Below, one piece after another: positions 1 through 8,603 of a DNA stretch of 64,000 nucleotides (its first letter is position 1; each line of letters opens with the position of its first letter). The translations under genes and the position numbers were made by a program. The notes beneath the pieces were generated by a model. The model was not told where the DNA came from and made no database searches. It saw only the letters and a program-made list of their open reading frames with translations. Source of the stretch: Sunxiuqinia indica (GTDB lineage Bacteria > Bacteroidota > Bacteroidia > Bacteroidales > Prolixibacteraceae). The stretch is from the NCBI RefSeq assembly GCF_009847015.1, contig NZ_WVEM01000004.1, positions 1 to 64,000 of the forward strand. The letters run 5' to 3'.

Positions 1-60
1 AAGGATTACTTCGGAAAATCAAAGAAGAAGTTCTTTGGCTTAAAATTTTACTGGAAATAA
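1..60 (+). CDS. C-terminal end of an unidentified protein (partial)
   Basis: The first 20 codons of the window are open and end in TAA at 58-60. The 19 residues are rich in Lys, Phe and Gly and end in FYWK. The 5' part lies outside the window and no family can be assigned. A perfect 15-bp inverted repeat overlaps the stop codon, which supports this being a real gene end. It is probably the last gene, or last cassette, before the truncated WG-repeat fragment. Confidence 0.45.
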   Translation, partial: KDYFGKSKKKFFGLKFYWK

Positions 61-91
61 TCATTAGACAAAAACAATTATTTCCAGTAAA
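47..91 (+). terminator. Hairpin overlapping the end of the partial gene
   Basis: The arms TTTACTGGAAATAAT (47-61) and ATTATTTCCAGTAAA (77-91) are perfect reverse complements separated by 15 nt. The left arm covers the stop codon at 58-60. There is no long U-tract, so termination is inferred from position and stem strength. Confidence 0.5.
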
Positions 92-111
92 TATTAGTTC
101 ATAAGGATTAA

Positions 112-606
112 CTAATTAACAAAGAAGGTGAAACATTTGAGTACGTTGAAGAAAAACACAAAGACAAAAAGTTGTGGTCATTAAACACCTATCCAGGAGC
201 ATTTAACACGGAAGATGGACGTGGGAGATTAAATGCTAAAGGTGACACGATTATTCCACCGAACTATATGGCTACAGGAAATCTATCGGATGGAATGCAC
301 ATAGTTCGTGCAAAGAATGAAAAATGGGGTGCTTACAATTCAAATGGCAAACTTATAATTGAGCCTCAATTTGACGATTTATGGCACTTCTATGAAGGTG
401 TAGCGAACTTTAGTCTTAATGAGAAATGGGGATTTGTAAATAAGAAAGGAGAAATTGTAATTAAACCCAAATTTGACTACGCAAGTCAGTTTAATAATGG
501 ATTCGCATATGTCGAACTTGAAGGAAAATCAGGTTTCATAAATAAGAAGGGCGAAATCGTAATTCCAATAATTTATGACCCTTGTAGAATGACAAGAATG
601 GAATAA
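112..606 (+). pseudogene. WG-repeat protein, 5'-truncated
   Basis: The frame is open from 112, just after a stop at 109-111, and already reads as WG-repeat sequence (LINKEGE), but has no ATG near its beginning. The first usable start is TTG at 172. Three repeats follow, each with a KWG or KSG motif, a short strand, NKKGE and a hydrophobic-P-x-FD segment, roughly every 33 residues. WG-repeat proteins are normally longer, often secreted, and of poorly defined binding function. This copy lacks a signal peptide and its N-terminal repeats, so it looks like a fragment left where the cassette array was truncated. The first attC-like palindrome follows the stop. Confidence 0.55.
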
Positions 607-612
607 AAAACT

Positions 613-745
613 GCAGGTAACAATGTATATAAAAAATAGGCGAAACAGTAGTGAAATCAAGGTTTTCGGCTCGTATCAAACTTTGTGCTTAATCGTAAGT
701 TTGGTGCTTCGTAATCGCCTACTTTTCATATACTAACCGTTAGGC
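613..745 (+). other. attC-like site 1 (WG fragment / Hachiman)
   Basis: The right-hand box is GTTAGGC at 739-745, a perfect GTTRRRY. The left box is degenerate (GCAGGTAAC, 613-621). Inner stems pair: GTATAT with ATATAC, and TAGGCGA with TCGCCTA. The centre carries further inverted segments. Confidence 0.7.
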
Positions 746-785
746 GCAATTAAACAAGCCCTGAAACAACCTTAAAATAATATAT

Positions 786-1604
786 ATGCCATGGAGCTCT
801 GAACATACAAGTTGGTTTTCAAGAATTGATTCTGATTTAAAATCTAAGGATGGAAAAGAGATTTGTCTGTTAGAATACAATCACGACTTAGCTGATAAAG
901 CCGTATTATCAAAATGGGCTAAACACTTTAGAAATCATTATTGTTTTGATAATGAAATTGATTTTTTAAGGGATGGAACAGGCTTGTCAAGGAAAGATTT
1001 TCTGATTCAATTAAAATTCCCAACAGAAGCAAGAGGTTTTGGTCCAGGTATAAGGTCAGGAGATTTTAGTGAAATTTTAGTGGCTGATTATATAGAGTAT
1101 ATCTTAGGTTATTGGGTTCCACGTACACGCTATGGGAATAAAACAATTCGAGATGAATCAACTAAAGGAACTGATTTAATTGGTTTTAAACTATATGATG
1201 AAAACAAAACACCCAAAGATATCCTTAAAATGTTTGAGGTTAAAGCTCAATATTCAGGCAACGAAGCTAAACCCAGATTACAGGATGCAATTGATGATTC
1301 TATTAAAGATGATTTAAGAAAAGCAGAATCCTTAAATGCTATAAAACAAAGGCTATTCGATAAAGGAAAAACTGAAGAAGCCCTTAAAGTCGCAAGGTTT
1401 CAAAACCAAGTTGATATTCCATATACTTCAGAATATGGTGTTGCAGCTTTATATTCAAATGATATTTATGATGAAGATGTCGTTATTAATTCTGACACAT
1501 CTGCTCATCCATACAATTCAGCACTTTTCCTAATTGTGGTAAAAGGAGATGATATGATGAAATTAGCGCATAAACTCTTTGAAATTGCAGCTGATGAATC
1601 CTAG
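786..1604 (+). CDS. hamA: Hachiman anti-phage protein HamA (DUF1837 nuclease)
   Basis: This 272-residue protein matches HamA of the Hachiman defence system in size, in gene order ahead of a large helicase, and in a PD-(D/E)xK-like core. The core shows GDFSE at about residues 92-96, KGTD ending at D130, and E151-V-K153 in FEVKAQ. HamA is known as the nuclease effector held in check by HamB and released when the complex senses aberrant or phage DNA. The ATG at 786 lies 41 nt after the attC box. The stop overlaps the start of the helicase gene by 11 nt, implying coupled translation. The pair fills one cassette. The assignment comes from motifs and context, not a database search. Confidence 0.82.
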   Translation: MPWSSEHTSWFSRIDSDLKSKDGKEICLLEYNHDLADKAVLSKWAKHFRNHYCFDNEIDFLRDGTGLSRKDFLIQLKFPTEARGFGPGIRSGDFSEILVADYIEYILGYWVPRTRYGNKTIRDESTKGTDLIGFKLYDENKTPKDILKMFEVKAQYSGNEAKPRLQDAIDDSIKDDLRKAESLNAIKQRLFDKGKTEEALKVARFQNQVDIPYTSEYGVAALYSNDIYDEDVVINSDTSAHPYNSALFLIVVKGDDMMKLAHKLFEIAADES

Positions 1605-4600
1605 AACTCAATCTTATAATTTACTAGGTGTAACACGTTCAAAAGCTAAAATGTTTGAATTTGATATTCCTGAACGTTATCATTTAGAGCTTACTCGTAA
1701 TCCTTCCGAATTACTATCACTAACAATAGGGTTAATTGGAGATTATGGAAAGATTAAAAAAAGTGAATTAACCGAGTCTGTTGTCACAAATTACATTAAG
1801 AATTTAGTTTTTTCTGCTCAATTCTTTGATTCATATGTAGAAACTAGACTTGATGATAAAAATTCTAATTACTTTCTTTTAATTGGTGCTGCATCTTACT
1901 ATTTAGCAGATTTACAGGGGAACGCAAGAGTATTGTCTAGTAAAATAGTTTCGTCGGAACTTGATTTAGGGAGTGAAGGATTAGAACACCTATTGTATAA
2001 TATCTTAAATGACTCTTTAAAATCCTATTCTGCTTCACATACCCAAAATACCTTTCCCTCTAATATTAATGATTTTCAAGCACAATTAATATCATTTTAT
2101 AATAGCGGAAATAATAGTAAACAAGTCTTTAAAGCACTTGATTATTTATGTCAATCTATTTATGAAAGTGGAACAGATAGACAATTATTATTTGTCGATG
2201 TAATACGTGCAGTTGTAAAGAAAAGCATTTACAATTCATCGTGGATGAGTCTTCAGAGATATACAAATATTAACAAAGATAAATGGAGTAGTACAATACA
2301 AAATGGCGATTTTATAAAGGAGTTTTGGCCATCTCAAAAACTACTTGGAGAAAAGGGTATATATAAAGGTAAATCGGCTGTAATTCAAATGCCAACAAGT
2401 GCGGGAAAAACAAAATCACTAGAAATTATTATACGCAGTAGTTTTTATTCGGAAAGAACCAAGATGGCAGTAATTGTTGCTCCATTTAGGGCACTTTGTT
2501 CTGAAATAAAAAACAGCCTCCAAGATACTTTTAAGAATGAAAATATTGATGTGGACGAACCTTCTGATGCTTTACAGAATGATTTTAGCTTTATTGAAGA
2601 ATTTGATTTTGTAGAATCAAACCTTGTTTTAGTCTTAACCCCAGAGAAGTTTATATACATTATTAGAAATAGCCCAGAATTGGTTCAAAAAATTGGTCTT
2701 CTTATCTATGATGAAGGCCACCAATTTGATAATGGAATTAGAGGAGTAACATATGAGTTACTTTTATCATCACTAAAGAATATGGTAAAAGAGGACACTC
2801 AGGTTATTTTGATTTCTGCAGTGATAAATAATGCATCTGCTATTGGGGACTGGCTAATTGAAAAGGATAAGGAAATAATTTCTGGAGTTGATTTACTACC
2901 TACTCATAGAACAGTAAGTTTTGCCAATTGGACAACACGTCTTGGCAGGTTGCAGTATATTAATCGTGATAATGCAAATAATGTTGATTTTTATGTTCCT
3001 AGAGTTATTGAGCAAACGACTTTTCCTCTAAGAGGGCGTGAAAGAAATCAGCGCATGTTTCCTGAAAAGAATGATGGTAAATCTATTGCTTTATATTTAG
3101 CTTTAAAGCTTGTAAAGAATGGTGCTGTGGCTATCTTCTGTGGTTCTAAACTTACGGTAAAATCTATTTCTGAGAAAGTTTTAGATATTACAGAAAGGGG
3201 GTTTGAAACAGGAAAGCCTTTAATTTCATCGAATATAGAAGAGGTTGAGAAATTAACATATCTTCATCAAAAGCACTTAGGTGATGACCATTATATGACC
3301 AGATGTTCAAGGATAGGAATATACTCTCATAGTGGCTTTACTTCTGAGGGATTGAGGTTGGCAATTGAATACGCTATGCAAGAAGACAAAATTAAATTTG
3401 TTATTTGCACATCGACACTTGCACAAGGAGTGAATTTACCAATCAAATACCTAATGATTACAAGCTTTTATCAAGCTGATTCAAAAATTAAAACCCGGGA
3501 TTTTCACAATCTTATTGGAAGAGCAGGAAGAGCAGGAATGCATACAGAAGGGAGTATAATATTTACTGACACAGAACTGTTTGATAAGAGAAACAATAAT
3601 AGAGAAAAGTGGAAATGGGAAAATGCAATTGATATGCTCGACCCAGTAAATTCAGAGCCTTGTGGTAGTACTTTGCTGACTATTTTTGAACCGCTTTACA
3701 GCGATGACAAGAATTATAGTGTTGCTTTAAGCCCTTTGGAATTAGTGAGTGCATACTTGGATAGTCCCGAAGCAATTCGTAAGCTCCCTAAAGATTTTGC
3801 AGAAGAACATTCTGATTCAAATTTCTCAGTTAATGGCCTGAAAAAACAACTTGATAATAAACTTGACATTATTGCTGCTATTGAAAGCTATTTAATGGCA
3901 TATTGGATTGATTTCGGGCTTGGTACTGATTCAGATAAAATTGAAAAAGTTGCAATGGGGACTTTGGCGTACAGTATATCAGATAACAACCAGAAGGAAC
4001 AATTAAAAGAATTATTTAAAGTTTTAGCTGACAATATAAGTAAGAAGGTCACTTCAGATGAGAAAAGGATATCTTTTGGCCGTACATTATTAGGTGTAGA
4101 AGATATTCTTCAAATAGAAGCATGGACTTTGGAAAATATTGACAAACTGTTAGTATCTAAAACCGATGAAGAATTATTTGAAGTTTTGTGGACAATATTA
4201 TACGAAAAAGCGCCTGTCAGTATAAAAAAATTAACACCAGACAATTCAGCTTTTGAATTGACAAATCATTGGCTAAAAGGATACACATTTAACGAATTGC
4301 TTGCTTCTTTATCAGAAAATGTTAAATATAAGGCTGGTAGACAAAGAAGAACAGTAACAATTGAGCATATAATTGATATTTGTCATAATACTTATTCCTA
4401 TGGACTTACTTTGATAATTGGTGCAGTTTCTGAGGTGATTAGGCTCATGGGAAATACTGAAAATGATAATATTTTAGAAAAAATGGACTTAATTCAAAAA
4501 ATGATGAAATATGGGTTGCCGAATAAATTATCAATTTCATTTTATGAATTGGGGTTTGCAGATAGGATTGTTGCTTTAGAGCTTGCACGTAAATTTGATT

Positions 4601-4725
4601 ATTTCTCATATTATAGAACTGAATTAAAAGATAATTTAAAAGCAAATAAAAGTGAGGTTGAAGCATTTTTAAGTTTATACCCTTCTTATTTTACAGCGGT
4701 GAATAATATAATTTGTAATGAATAA
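1594..4725 (+). CDS. hamB: Hachiman anti-phage helicase HamB
   Basis: This is a superfamily 2 helicase of about 1043 residues. Walker A MPTSAGKT lies at about 266-273, the Walker B/DEAH-type box DEGH at about 373-376, motif III-like SAV follows, and motif VI IGRAGRAG is at about 641-648, as in Ski2/HELQ-like helicases. A long C-terminal region of no recognised fold follows. Known HamB proteins scan DNA in complex with HamA and license its nuclease. I chose ATG 1594 rather than TTG 1579 because it gives a short 11-nt overlap with hamA. The stop at 4723-4725 is 2 nt before the closing attC box, so the whole operon sits inside one cassette of about 4.1 kb, large for a cassette. Confidence 0.85.
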   Translation: MNPRTQSYNLLGVTRSKAKMFEFDIPERYHLELTRNPSELLSLTIGLIGDYGKIKKSELTESVVTNYIKNLVFSAQFFDSYVETRLDDKNSNYFLLIGAASYYLADLQGNARVLSSKIVSSELDLGSEGLEHLLYNILNDSLKSYSASHTQNTFPSNINDFQAQLISFYNSGNNSKQVFKALDYLCQSIYESGTDRQLLFVDVIRAVVKKSIYNSSWMSLQRYTNINKDKWSSTIQNGDFIKEFWPSQKLLGEKGIYKGKSAVIQMPTSAGKTKSLEIIIRSSFYSERTKMAVIVAPFRALCSEIKNSLQDTFKNENIDVDEPSDALQNDFSFIEEFDFVESNLVLVLTPEKFIYIIRNSPELVQKIGLLIYDEGHQFDNGIRGVTYELLLSSLKNMVKEDTQVILISAVINNASAIGDWLIEKDKEIISGVDLLPTHRTVSFANWTTRLGRLQYINRDNANNVDFYVPRVIEQTTFPLRGRERNQRMFPEKNDGKSIALYLALKLVKNGAVAIFCGSKLTVKSISEKVLDITERGFETGKPLISSNIEEVEKLTYLHQKHLGDDHYMTRCSRIGIYSHSGFTSEGLRLAIEYAMQEDKIKFVICTSTLAQGVNLPIKYLMITSFYQADSKIKTRDFHNLIGRAGRAGMHTEGSIIFTDTELFDKRNNNREKWKWENAIDMLDPVNSEPCGSTLLTIFEPLYSDDKNYSVALSPLELVSAYLDSPEAIRKLPKDFAEEHSDSNFSVNGLKKQLDNKLDIIAAIESYLMAYWIDFGLGTDSDKIEKVAMGTLAYSISDNNQKEQLKELFKVLADNISKKVTSDEKRISFGRTLLGVEDILQIEAWTLENIDKLLVSKTDEELFEVLWTILYEKAPVSIKKLTPDNSAFELTNHWLKGYTFNELLASLSENVKYKAGRQRRTVTIEHIIDICHNTYSYGLTLIIGAVSEVIRLMGNTENDNILEKMDLIQKMMKYGLPNKLSISFYELGFADRIVALELARKFDYFSYYRTELKDNLKANKSEVEAFLSLYPSYFTAVNNIICNE

Positions 4726-4727
4726 AA

Positions 4728-4861
4728 GCGCCTAACATTTTGTATAAGTAATGGCAGGCAATGTGGTAAATATCAAGGTTTGTAGCCCGCTCAAACTGCG
4801 TAGCGGTTTGACAGGAAACTACCACGCAATCTGCCACTACTCATACAATTTACCGTTATGC
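4728..4861 (+). other. attC-like site 2 (after Hachiman)
   Basis: The left box GCGCCTAAC (4728-4736) exactly complements GTTAGGCGC, which opens the Hachiman cassette at 739. The right box GTTATGC is at 4855-4861. Outer stems TTGTATAAGTA and TACTCATACAA pair with one bulge, and GGCAG pairs with CTGCC further in. Confidence 0.78.
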
Positions 4862-4891
4862 GCAATTAAACAAAACGAAAAAAGCAACTAA

Positions 4892-5611
4892 GTGACAGAA
4901 ATAAAGACTTATAAAATAACAACAAGTTCAAGAATCCATTTCTTATTGACAATTTTTATCTTACCGATAGTTTGTCTTATTCCGACAATGTTTTTAGTTG
5001 GCAAACTTGAGGACACGAATAAGGACTTGTTTGGGATTATGACTTTGATTGTAGTTGGACTTTACTTCTTAGGTGGTTGGTTTTTATCCAAAAGGACATC
5101 TAAAGCAAAACTAATTGTACAAATTGTTGAGAACGGATTAGAAATCAATTGGGAAAGAAGCTACATCCTTTATAAATATTCAGACAGATTTATAAAATGG
5201 CAAGACATAGATTGGTTTAAATTTACTCCAGACCAACATTTTGACATTTTTAAAATAAAAGTAAAAAATCAACGAAATTTTAAGTTTGAGCACGCTTCAA
5301 ATGATAAAGATGACTTTAGAAGTTTTAATGCTGCATTTAGAAGAAACATTAGAGAACAAAATGAAGCACTACCTGACAATCTTAAAATTGCAGAAGCTCC
5401 AAACATGTATGATGGAGTGACAGGAAAATTATTGATGGGTTTTGGCTACTTTATTATTGCCGCAGGAATTGTTTTAATTCCGTGGGCATTCATTTCAGGA
5501 CAGCAAATAAAACCTGCAACAATATTTGGACTTTTAGCAGCAATGATTAGTGGGGCATTTACGATTGGACATGTGAAAAATAAACAAAAAAATAAGAATA
5601 AAAGCGCATAA
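4892..5611 (+). CDS. Four-helix membrane protein of unknown function (cassette)
   Basis: The protein has 239 residues and a GTG start. Two hydrophobic helices lie at about residues 16-36 and 46-64. A soluble middle of about 110 residues follows, containing a WQDIDWF strand-turn that resembles the PH-like domains of small bacterial membrane proteins. Two more helices lie at about 178-200 and 205-225, and the C-terminus is Lys/Asn-rich. Family and function are not recognised. The stop codon TAA lies inside the attC box that closes the cassette, a common arrangement in integron cassettes. It could be an immunity or sensing membrane protein, but nothing in the sequence proves that. Confidence 0.65.
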   Translation: MTEIKTYKITTSSRIHFLLTIFILPIVCLIPTMFLVGKLEDTNKDLFGIMTLIVVGLYFLGGWFLSKRTSKAKLIVQIVENGLEINWERSYILYKYSDRFIKWQDIDWFKFTPDQHFDIFKIKVKNQRNFKFEHASNDKDDFRSFNAAFRRNIREQNEALPDNLKIAEAPNMYDGVTGKLLMGFGYFIIAAGIVLIPWAFISGQQIKPATIFGLLAAMISGAFTIGHVKNKQKNKNKSA

Positions 5612-5738
5612 CAAGTTGCAAATTGCATTGCGGGGTTCGTGGTATCAGTTGCCGCAACTCCTTTCTTGACCGTCATGTCCTGTCGGACACTGACGCTCTT
5701 CGAAATCCGCAACGACAACTTGCAAGTGACCGTTGTGC
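5604..5738 (+). other. attC-like site 3
   Basis: The left box GCGCATAAC (5604-5612) complements GTTATGCGC at 4855, which opens the same cassette. The right box GTTGTGC is at 5732-5738. Arms AACAAGTTGCAA and CAACTTGCAAGTG form the outer stem, and inner GC-rich segments also pair. Confidence 0.75.
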
Positions 5739-5760
5739 GTCATGTTGAAAAAGAAGCAGA

Positions 5761-6258
5761 ATGCTACATAAAAGAAAATTAATTGCGGACAGAAAACTGA
5801 TTCAGGAATTGGAAAAGCAATTTGAATTAGTTGAAAACAATCTTGCTGAGTGGACAAAAACATATTTGGACACTGAAACTGATTCGAAATGGCTTTGCTT
5901 TTATGTTGATACTGAATATCACGGAGGAGGAAGTCCTGTTTGCGGAAAACTTCCACTTCCAGACACAAATGAATTAATAAATATCGCAATGACTTCTGAA
6001 TATGAAGATGAAGTTTTTGCAGCTTGTAAAACTCTGACTGAAAAAGAAAAAAGTGGAAACTGTGATTTTAGAGAAATGTTGGTTGACAAACTTGTGATGC
6101 TAAAAGACAAAAACAGAAGAATCAAGATTATCGAACTGACAGCTTTGGATTTTGCCATTAATAGACAAGTAACTAATGGAAAAACATTTGACCAAATTGA
6201 ATCGGATTTTAATCACTATAAAGAGATTGCTGAAAAGGCAAAAAGATTAAAAAGATGA
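5761..6258 (+). CDS. Hypothetical 165-residue cassette protein
   Basis: This is a charged cytosolic protein with no signal peptide or membrane segment. It has a helical N-terminus rich in Lys/Glu, a central YHGGGSPVCGKLPLP stretch, then helical segments containing LTEKEKSGNCDFREM. An in-frame stop 15 nt upstream fixes ATG 5761 as the first possible ATG. It overlaps the next gene by 4 nt (ATGA), so the two are co-translated as a two-gene cassette. The size and acidic, helical character resemble polymorphic-toxin immunity proteins, but I recognise no family. Confidence 0.6.
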   Translation: MLHKRKLIADRKLIQELEKQFELVENNLAEWTKTYLDTETDSKWLCFYVDTEYHGGGSPVCGKLPLPDTNELINIAMTSEYEDEVFAACKTLTEKEKSGNCDFREMLVDKLVMLKDKNRRIKIIELTALDFAINRQVTNGKTFDQIESDFNHYKEIAEKAKRLKR

Positions 6259-6683
6259 ATATTCAAGAAGGATATAAAATTGACGAACCGGACATTTTTA
6301 TTCCCTGGGACATTGATGAACAGACATTGACTCAAAAATTGAAGGCGCACGACTTTAAACATGTAACGACAGGATATTATACTATTTCAAGTAAATCGTT
6401 GAATGGACTTAATTGCATGATTGGATTTCACTTTGAACCAAGGAAAAATGGTTTACTAAACGAATTGGAATTTTTCCGAACAAACTACAATGACCAAGAA
6501 AAATCCTTTAGCGATTTTCAATCTCACTTTGAAACCGAATTTGGCAAACCGACTTCGGAATCTAATGGAATCGGAGATTTTAAAAACTATACTTGGAATC
6601 TTGAGAATGTTCAAATAGTTCACTTTGTATTTGACAGGTTTGGATTAGAAGAACACATGAGAATAAAACGAATAAAAAAATAA
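6255..6683 (+). CDS. Hypothetical 142-residue cassette protein
   Basis: This is a small soluble protein read from an ATG that overlaps the upstream stop. The N-terminus KIDEPDIFIPWDI is followed by alternating strand-like segments and a helix (KSFSDFQSHFETEFG) before the C-terminal strand TWNLENVQIVHFVFDRFGLEEH. The helix followed by FGKP and a strand resembles small immunity-like alpha/beta proteins that sit beside toxins in Bacteroidota. No toxin lies alongside, and the family is not identified. The overlap suggests it works with the 165-residue protein upstream. Confidence 0.6.
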   Translation: MNIQEGYKIDEPDIFIPWDIDEQTLTQKLKAHDFKHVTTGYYTISSKSLNGLNCMIGFHFEPRKNGLLNELEFFRTNYNDQEKSFSDFQSHFETEFGKPTSESNGIGDFKNYTWNLENVQIVHFVFDRFGLEEHMRIKRIKK

Positions 6684-6691
6684 AAACACGA

Positions 6692-6832
6692 ACGCACAAC
6701 ACAGTACATATTGCAGGGCGGGGTTCGGTGGTGTGCCAACTGCGGATTCTCGCATCGCAGTTCCGTGTCCGCCAGCTGGCGGACAGGAACGCTCTCCGAA
6801 ATCCGCCCCGCAACATGTACCAACCGTTGTAG
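6692..6832 (+). other. attC-like site 4
   Basis: The left box ACGCACAAC (6692-6700) complements GTTGTGCGT, which opens this cassette at 5732. The right box GTTGTAG is at 6826-6832. Stems GTACATATTGC and GCAACATGTAC pair with a small bulge, and GGGCGG pairs with CCGCCC. The centre is GC-rich and self-complementary (CCAGCTGG). Confidence 0.75.
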
Positions 6833-6847
6833 TTCATTTTGAAAGAC

Positions 6848-7753
6848 ATGAAAAAATTAATAATCATATTGTTGACTTTAGGACTTTTTCAATTTATAAA
6901 TACTCAAGCACAGGTGTCTAAAGAAAATAATGGACATTTGAAAGTTGAGCAATTCCATCCTATTTATTTACAATTTGGATTGGACACATTAAAATCCAAA
7001 ATTGGTGAAATCACAGAAATTGATTCTATTTCGTTTTCTCCTTATAAAGTTCTTCATTTTAATTTCAGAGAAAGAAATCAAGAACAACCCTGGCCTTATG
7101 GAACGGGTTATTTGGTTGTTGATGAATCGAATCCCACAAACAATGTAATTTGGTATAATCTAATCTACGGAGATTTTGGTCCACATTCTTTTTCTTGGAT
7201 AGATTTTGATAATGACGGAGATAAAGATTTATATCATTTCATTGGATTTGAAGATGTTTTTGGAAGTCGTTTATTTTTAAATCAGATTAATAAAAATACT
7301 TCTGTACCTTTCAAAATGATTTATAGTAATAACATTGCATACTGTGCTATTGTTGATATAAACATGGATGGGATTCCTGAAATTCTAAATCAAATAACAA
7401 AAATAGATGAAGGATACGCCGACTATAATCCAGCTGTAAGATATGAACTTGAAGATTCTGACAGAGAAAAAATTGTAATGGAATACAATAAAATTATTGG
7501 AGATTATGATAATTGCAATGCCAAATATGGAATGCCCAATCATTATAAAGTATTCTCTTTTTCCATAAATGCTGATATTAATATTCTCACAGTTAAAAAT
7601 GACACTATTGTTGATGTTTCTTCTCAATATCCTGAACACTTTTGTTTTAGACGAGAAATACTTAGAGATATAAATAATGCTGGCGATTCAATAAAATATT
7701 GGTTCTCTGAATTAGAAAACAAATATAATAACACATATAAATGTGAAGAATAA
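6848..7753 (+). CDS. Secreted protein with an FG-GAP/VCBS-like Asp motif (cassette)
   Basis: The protein has 301 residues from ATG 6848. TTG 6839 is a longer alternative, rejected because the signal peptide begins at MKKLIIILL. The signal peptide ends near NTQAQ. A Ca-binding-type loop DFDNDGDKDLY at about residues 120-130 and a second, weaker VDINMDGIPEIL are typical of FG-GAP/VCBS repeats, so a small beta-propeller or integrin-like fold is likely. It lies alone between attC sites 4 and 5. Export to periplasm or surface is inferred; the ligand is unknown. Confidence 0.65.
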   Translation: MKKLIIILLTLGLFQFINTQAQVSKENNGHLKVEQFHPIYLQFGLDTLKSKIGEITEIDSISFSPYKVLHFNFRERNQEQPWPYGTGYLVVDESNPTNNVIWYNLIYGDFGPHSFSWIDFDNDGDKDLYHFIGFEDVFGSRLFLNQINKNTSVPFKMIYSNNIAYCAIVDINMDGIPEILNQITKIDEGYADYNPAVRYELEDSDREKIVMEYNKIIGDYDNCNAKYGMPNHYKVFSFSINADINILTVKNDTIVDVSSQYPEHFCFRREILRDINNAGDSIKYWFSELENKYNNTYKCEE

Positions 7754-7757
7754 AAAC

Positions 7758-7948
7758 GAACTACAACAAAGTGTAAATGTAATGCGGGTTTCAGCGGGTA
7801 ATTCAACCGCAGTTCTCCGTTGCAACACCGCCAATTCGTCTTTGACGATTGGCGTAAAATATAAAATTTGAATAAACGAATTGGCTCCGTGCGAGCTTGA
7901 AAGTTCATCACTTTCAATCCCGCACTCCACTTACACAAACCGTTAGGC
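7758..7948 (+). other. attC-like site 5
   Basis: The left box GAACTACAAC (7758-7767) complements GTTGTAGTTC at 6826, which opens the cassette. The right box GTTAGGC (7942-7948) is a perfect GTTRRRY. Outer stem GTGTAAATG pairs roughly with CACTTACAC, and inner GCGGG pairs with CCCGC. At about 190 nt it is the longest of the six. Confidence 0.72.
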
Positions 7949-7984
7949 ACAATTATAATTCGCTCTAATAAACAGATTGACTCA

Positions 7985-8143
7985 ATGAAAAATAAATTAA
8001 CGAGGATATATCAACTTTGATTTGTGAAAGTAAATTTCCACAACTTGGATGAATTCTATAGTTTAAATCAAATTATTGAGATTCACAAAATTAATCAGCA
8101 TGGAAAACAATCTCAATTTATCTATAACCACAACAAAATATGA
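7985..8143 (+). pseudogene. Possible antitoxin gene upstream of the PIN toxin, interrupted by TGA
   Basis: One frame runs from ATG 7985 to TGA 8141-8143 and overlaps the PIN gene start by 3 nt, the classic coupling of an antitoxin/toxin pair. It contains one in-frame TGA at 8018-8020. The downstream part can also be read from GTG 8024 as a 39-residue protein containing NLDEFYSLNQ and EIHKINQHG. Either the true antitoxin is the 39-residue product or a slightly longer gene has been broken. No DNA-binding motif is recognised and the call rests on overlap and position. Confidence 0.35.
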
Positions 8144-8601
8144 TACCAAAACCTAAAATAATACTCGATACAAATATCATTATTAAACTTGATGACGATG
8201 GGATTAATCCAGAGTTAGTAAAATCAGTTTTTGAGGTTTATTCATCGATTGCACAGCTAAGTGAAATCAAAGCTGACAATAACTTAAACAGACAAAATAG
8301 TCGACTTAAATACTACGATTCATTATCTCCAATATCTCTCAATCTAGAGAGTGGTGCGTTATTTAGTAAGTTAATTTTAAACTATGACACGCCCTTAACA
8401 AATCATATTGGTGAAGTATTTAATGAAATTAAAGGAGAATCGAATAAACAAAATACGTGGATAGATGCACTAATTGCAGAAATTGCCAAAGAGAATAATT
8501 TAATACTCGTAACAGATGAAAAGAAAATCATTGCTCGTGCATTACGACATGAAATATCAGTCATGAATTACAATGAGTTTAGACACGAGATTGGAAAATA
8601 A
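8140..8601 (+). CDS. PIN-domain ribonuclease, probable toxin
   Basis: This 153-residue protein has a PIN-like core. LDTNII carries the first catalytic Asp (residue 10), a central acidic region follows, WIDALIAEIA supplies an Asp at about 108, and LVTDEKK gives the last acidic site near 126. PIN proteins are Mg-dependent endoribonucleases, usually the toxin of VapBC-type modules. The start overlaps a short, possibly damaged upstream frame, and the stop lies 2 nt before the attC-like box. Toxin-antitoxin pairs are frequent stabilising cargo of cassette arrays, which fits this location. Confidence 0.7.
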   Translation: MIPKPKIILDTNIIIKLDDDGINPELVKSVFEVYSSIAQLSEIKADNNLNRQNSRLKYYDSLSPISLNLESGALFSKLILNYDTPLTNHIGEVFNEIKGESNKQNTWIDALIAEIAKENNLILVTDEKKIIARALRHEISVMNYNEFRHEIGK

Positions 8602-8603
8602 CT

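Noticed and set aside
5645..5989. Minus-strand ORF over attC-like site 3
   Set aside because: Arises from the palindrome and the antisense of the 165-residue gene; no independent support.
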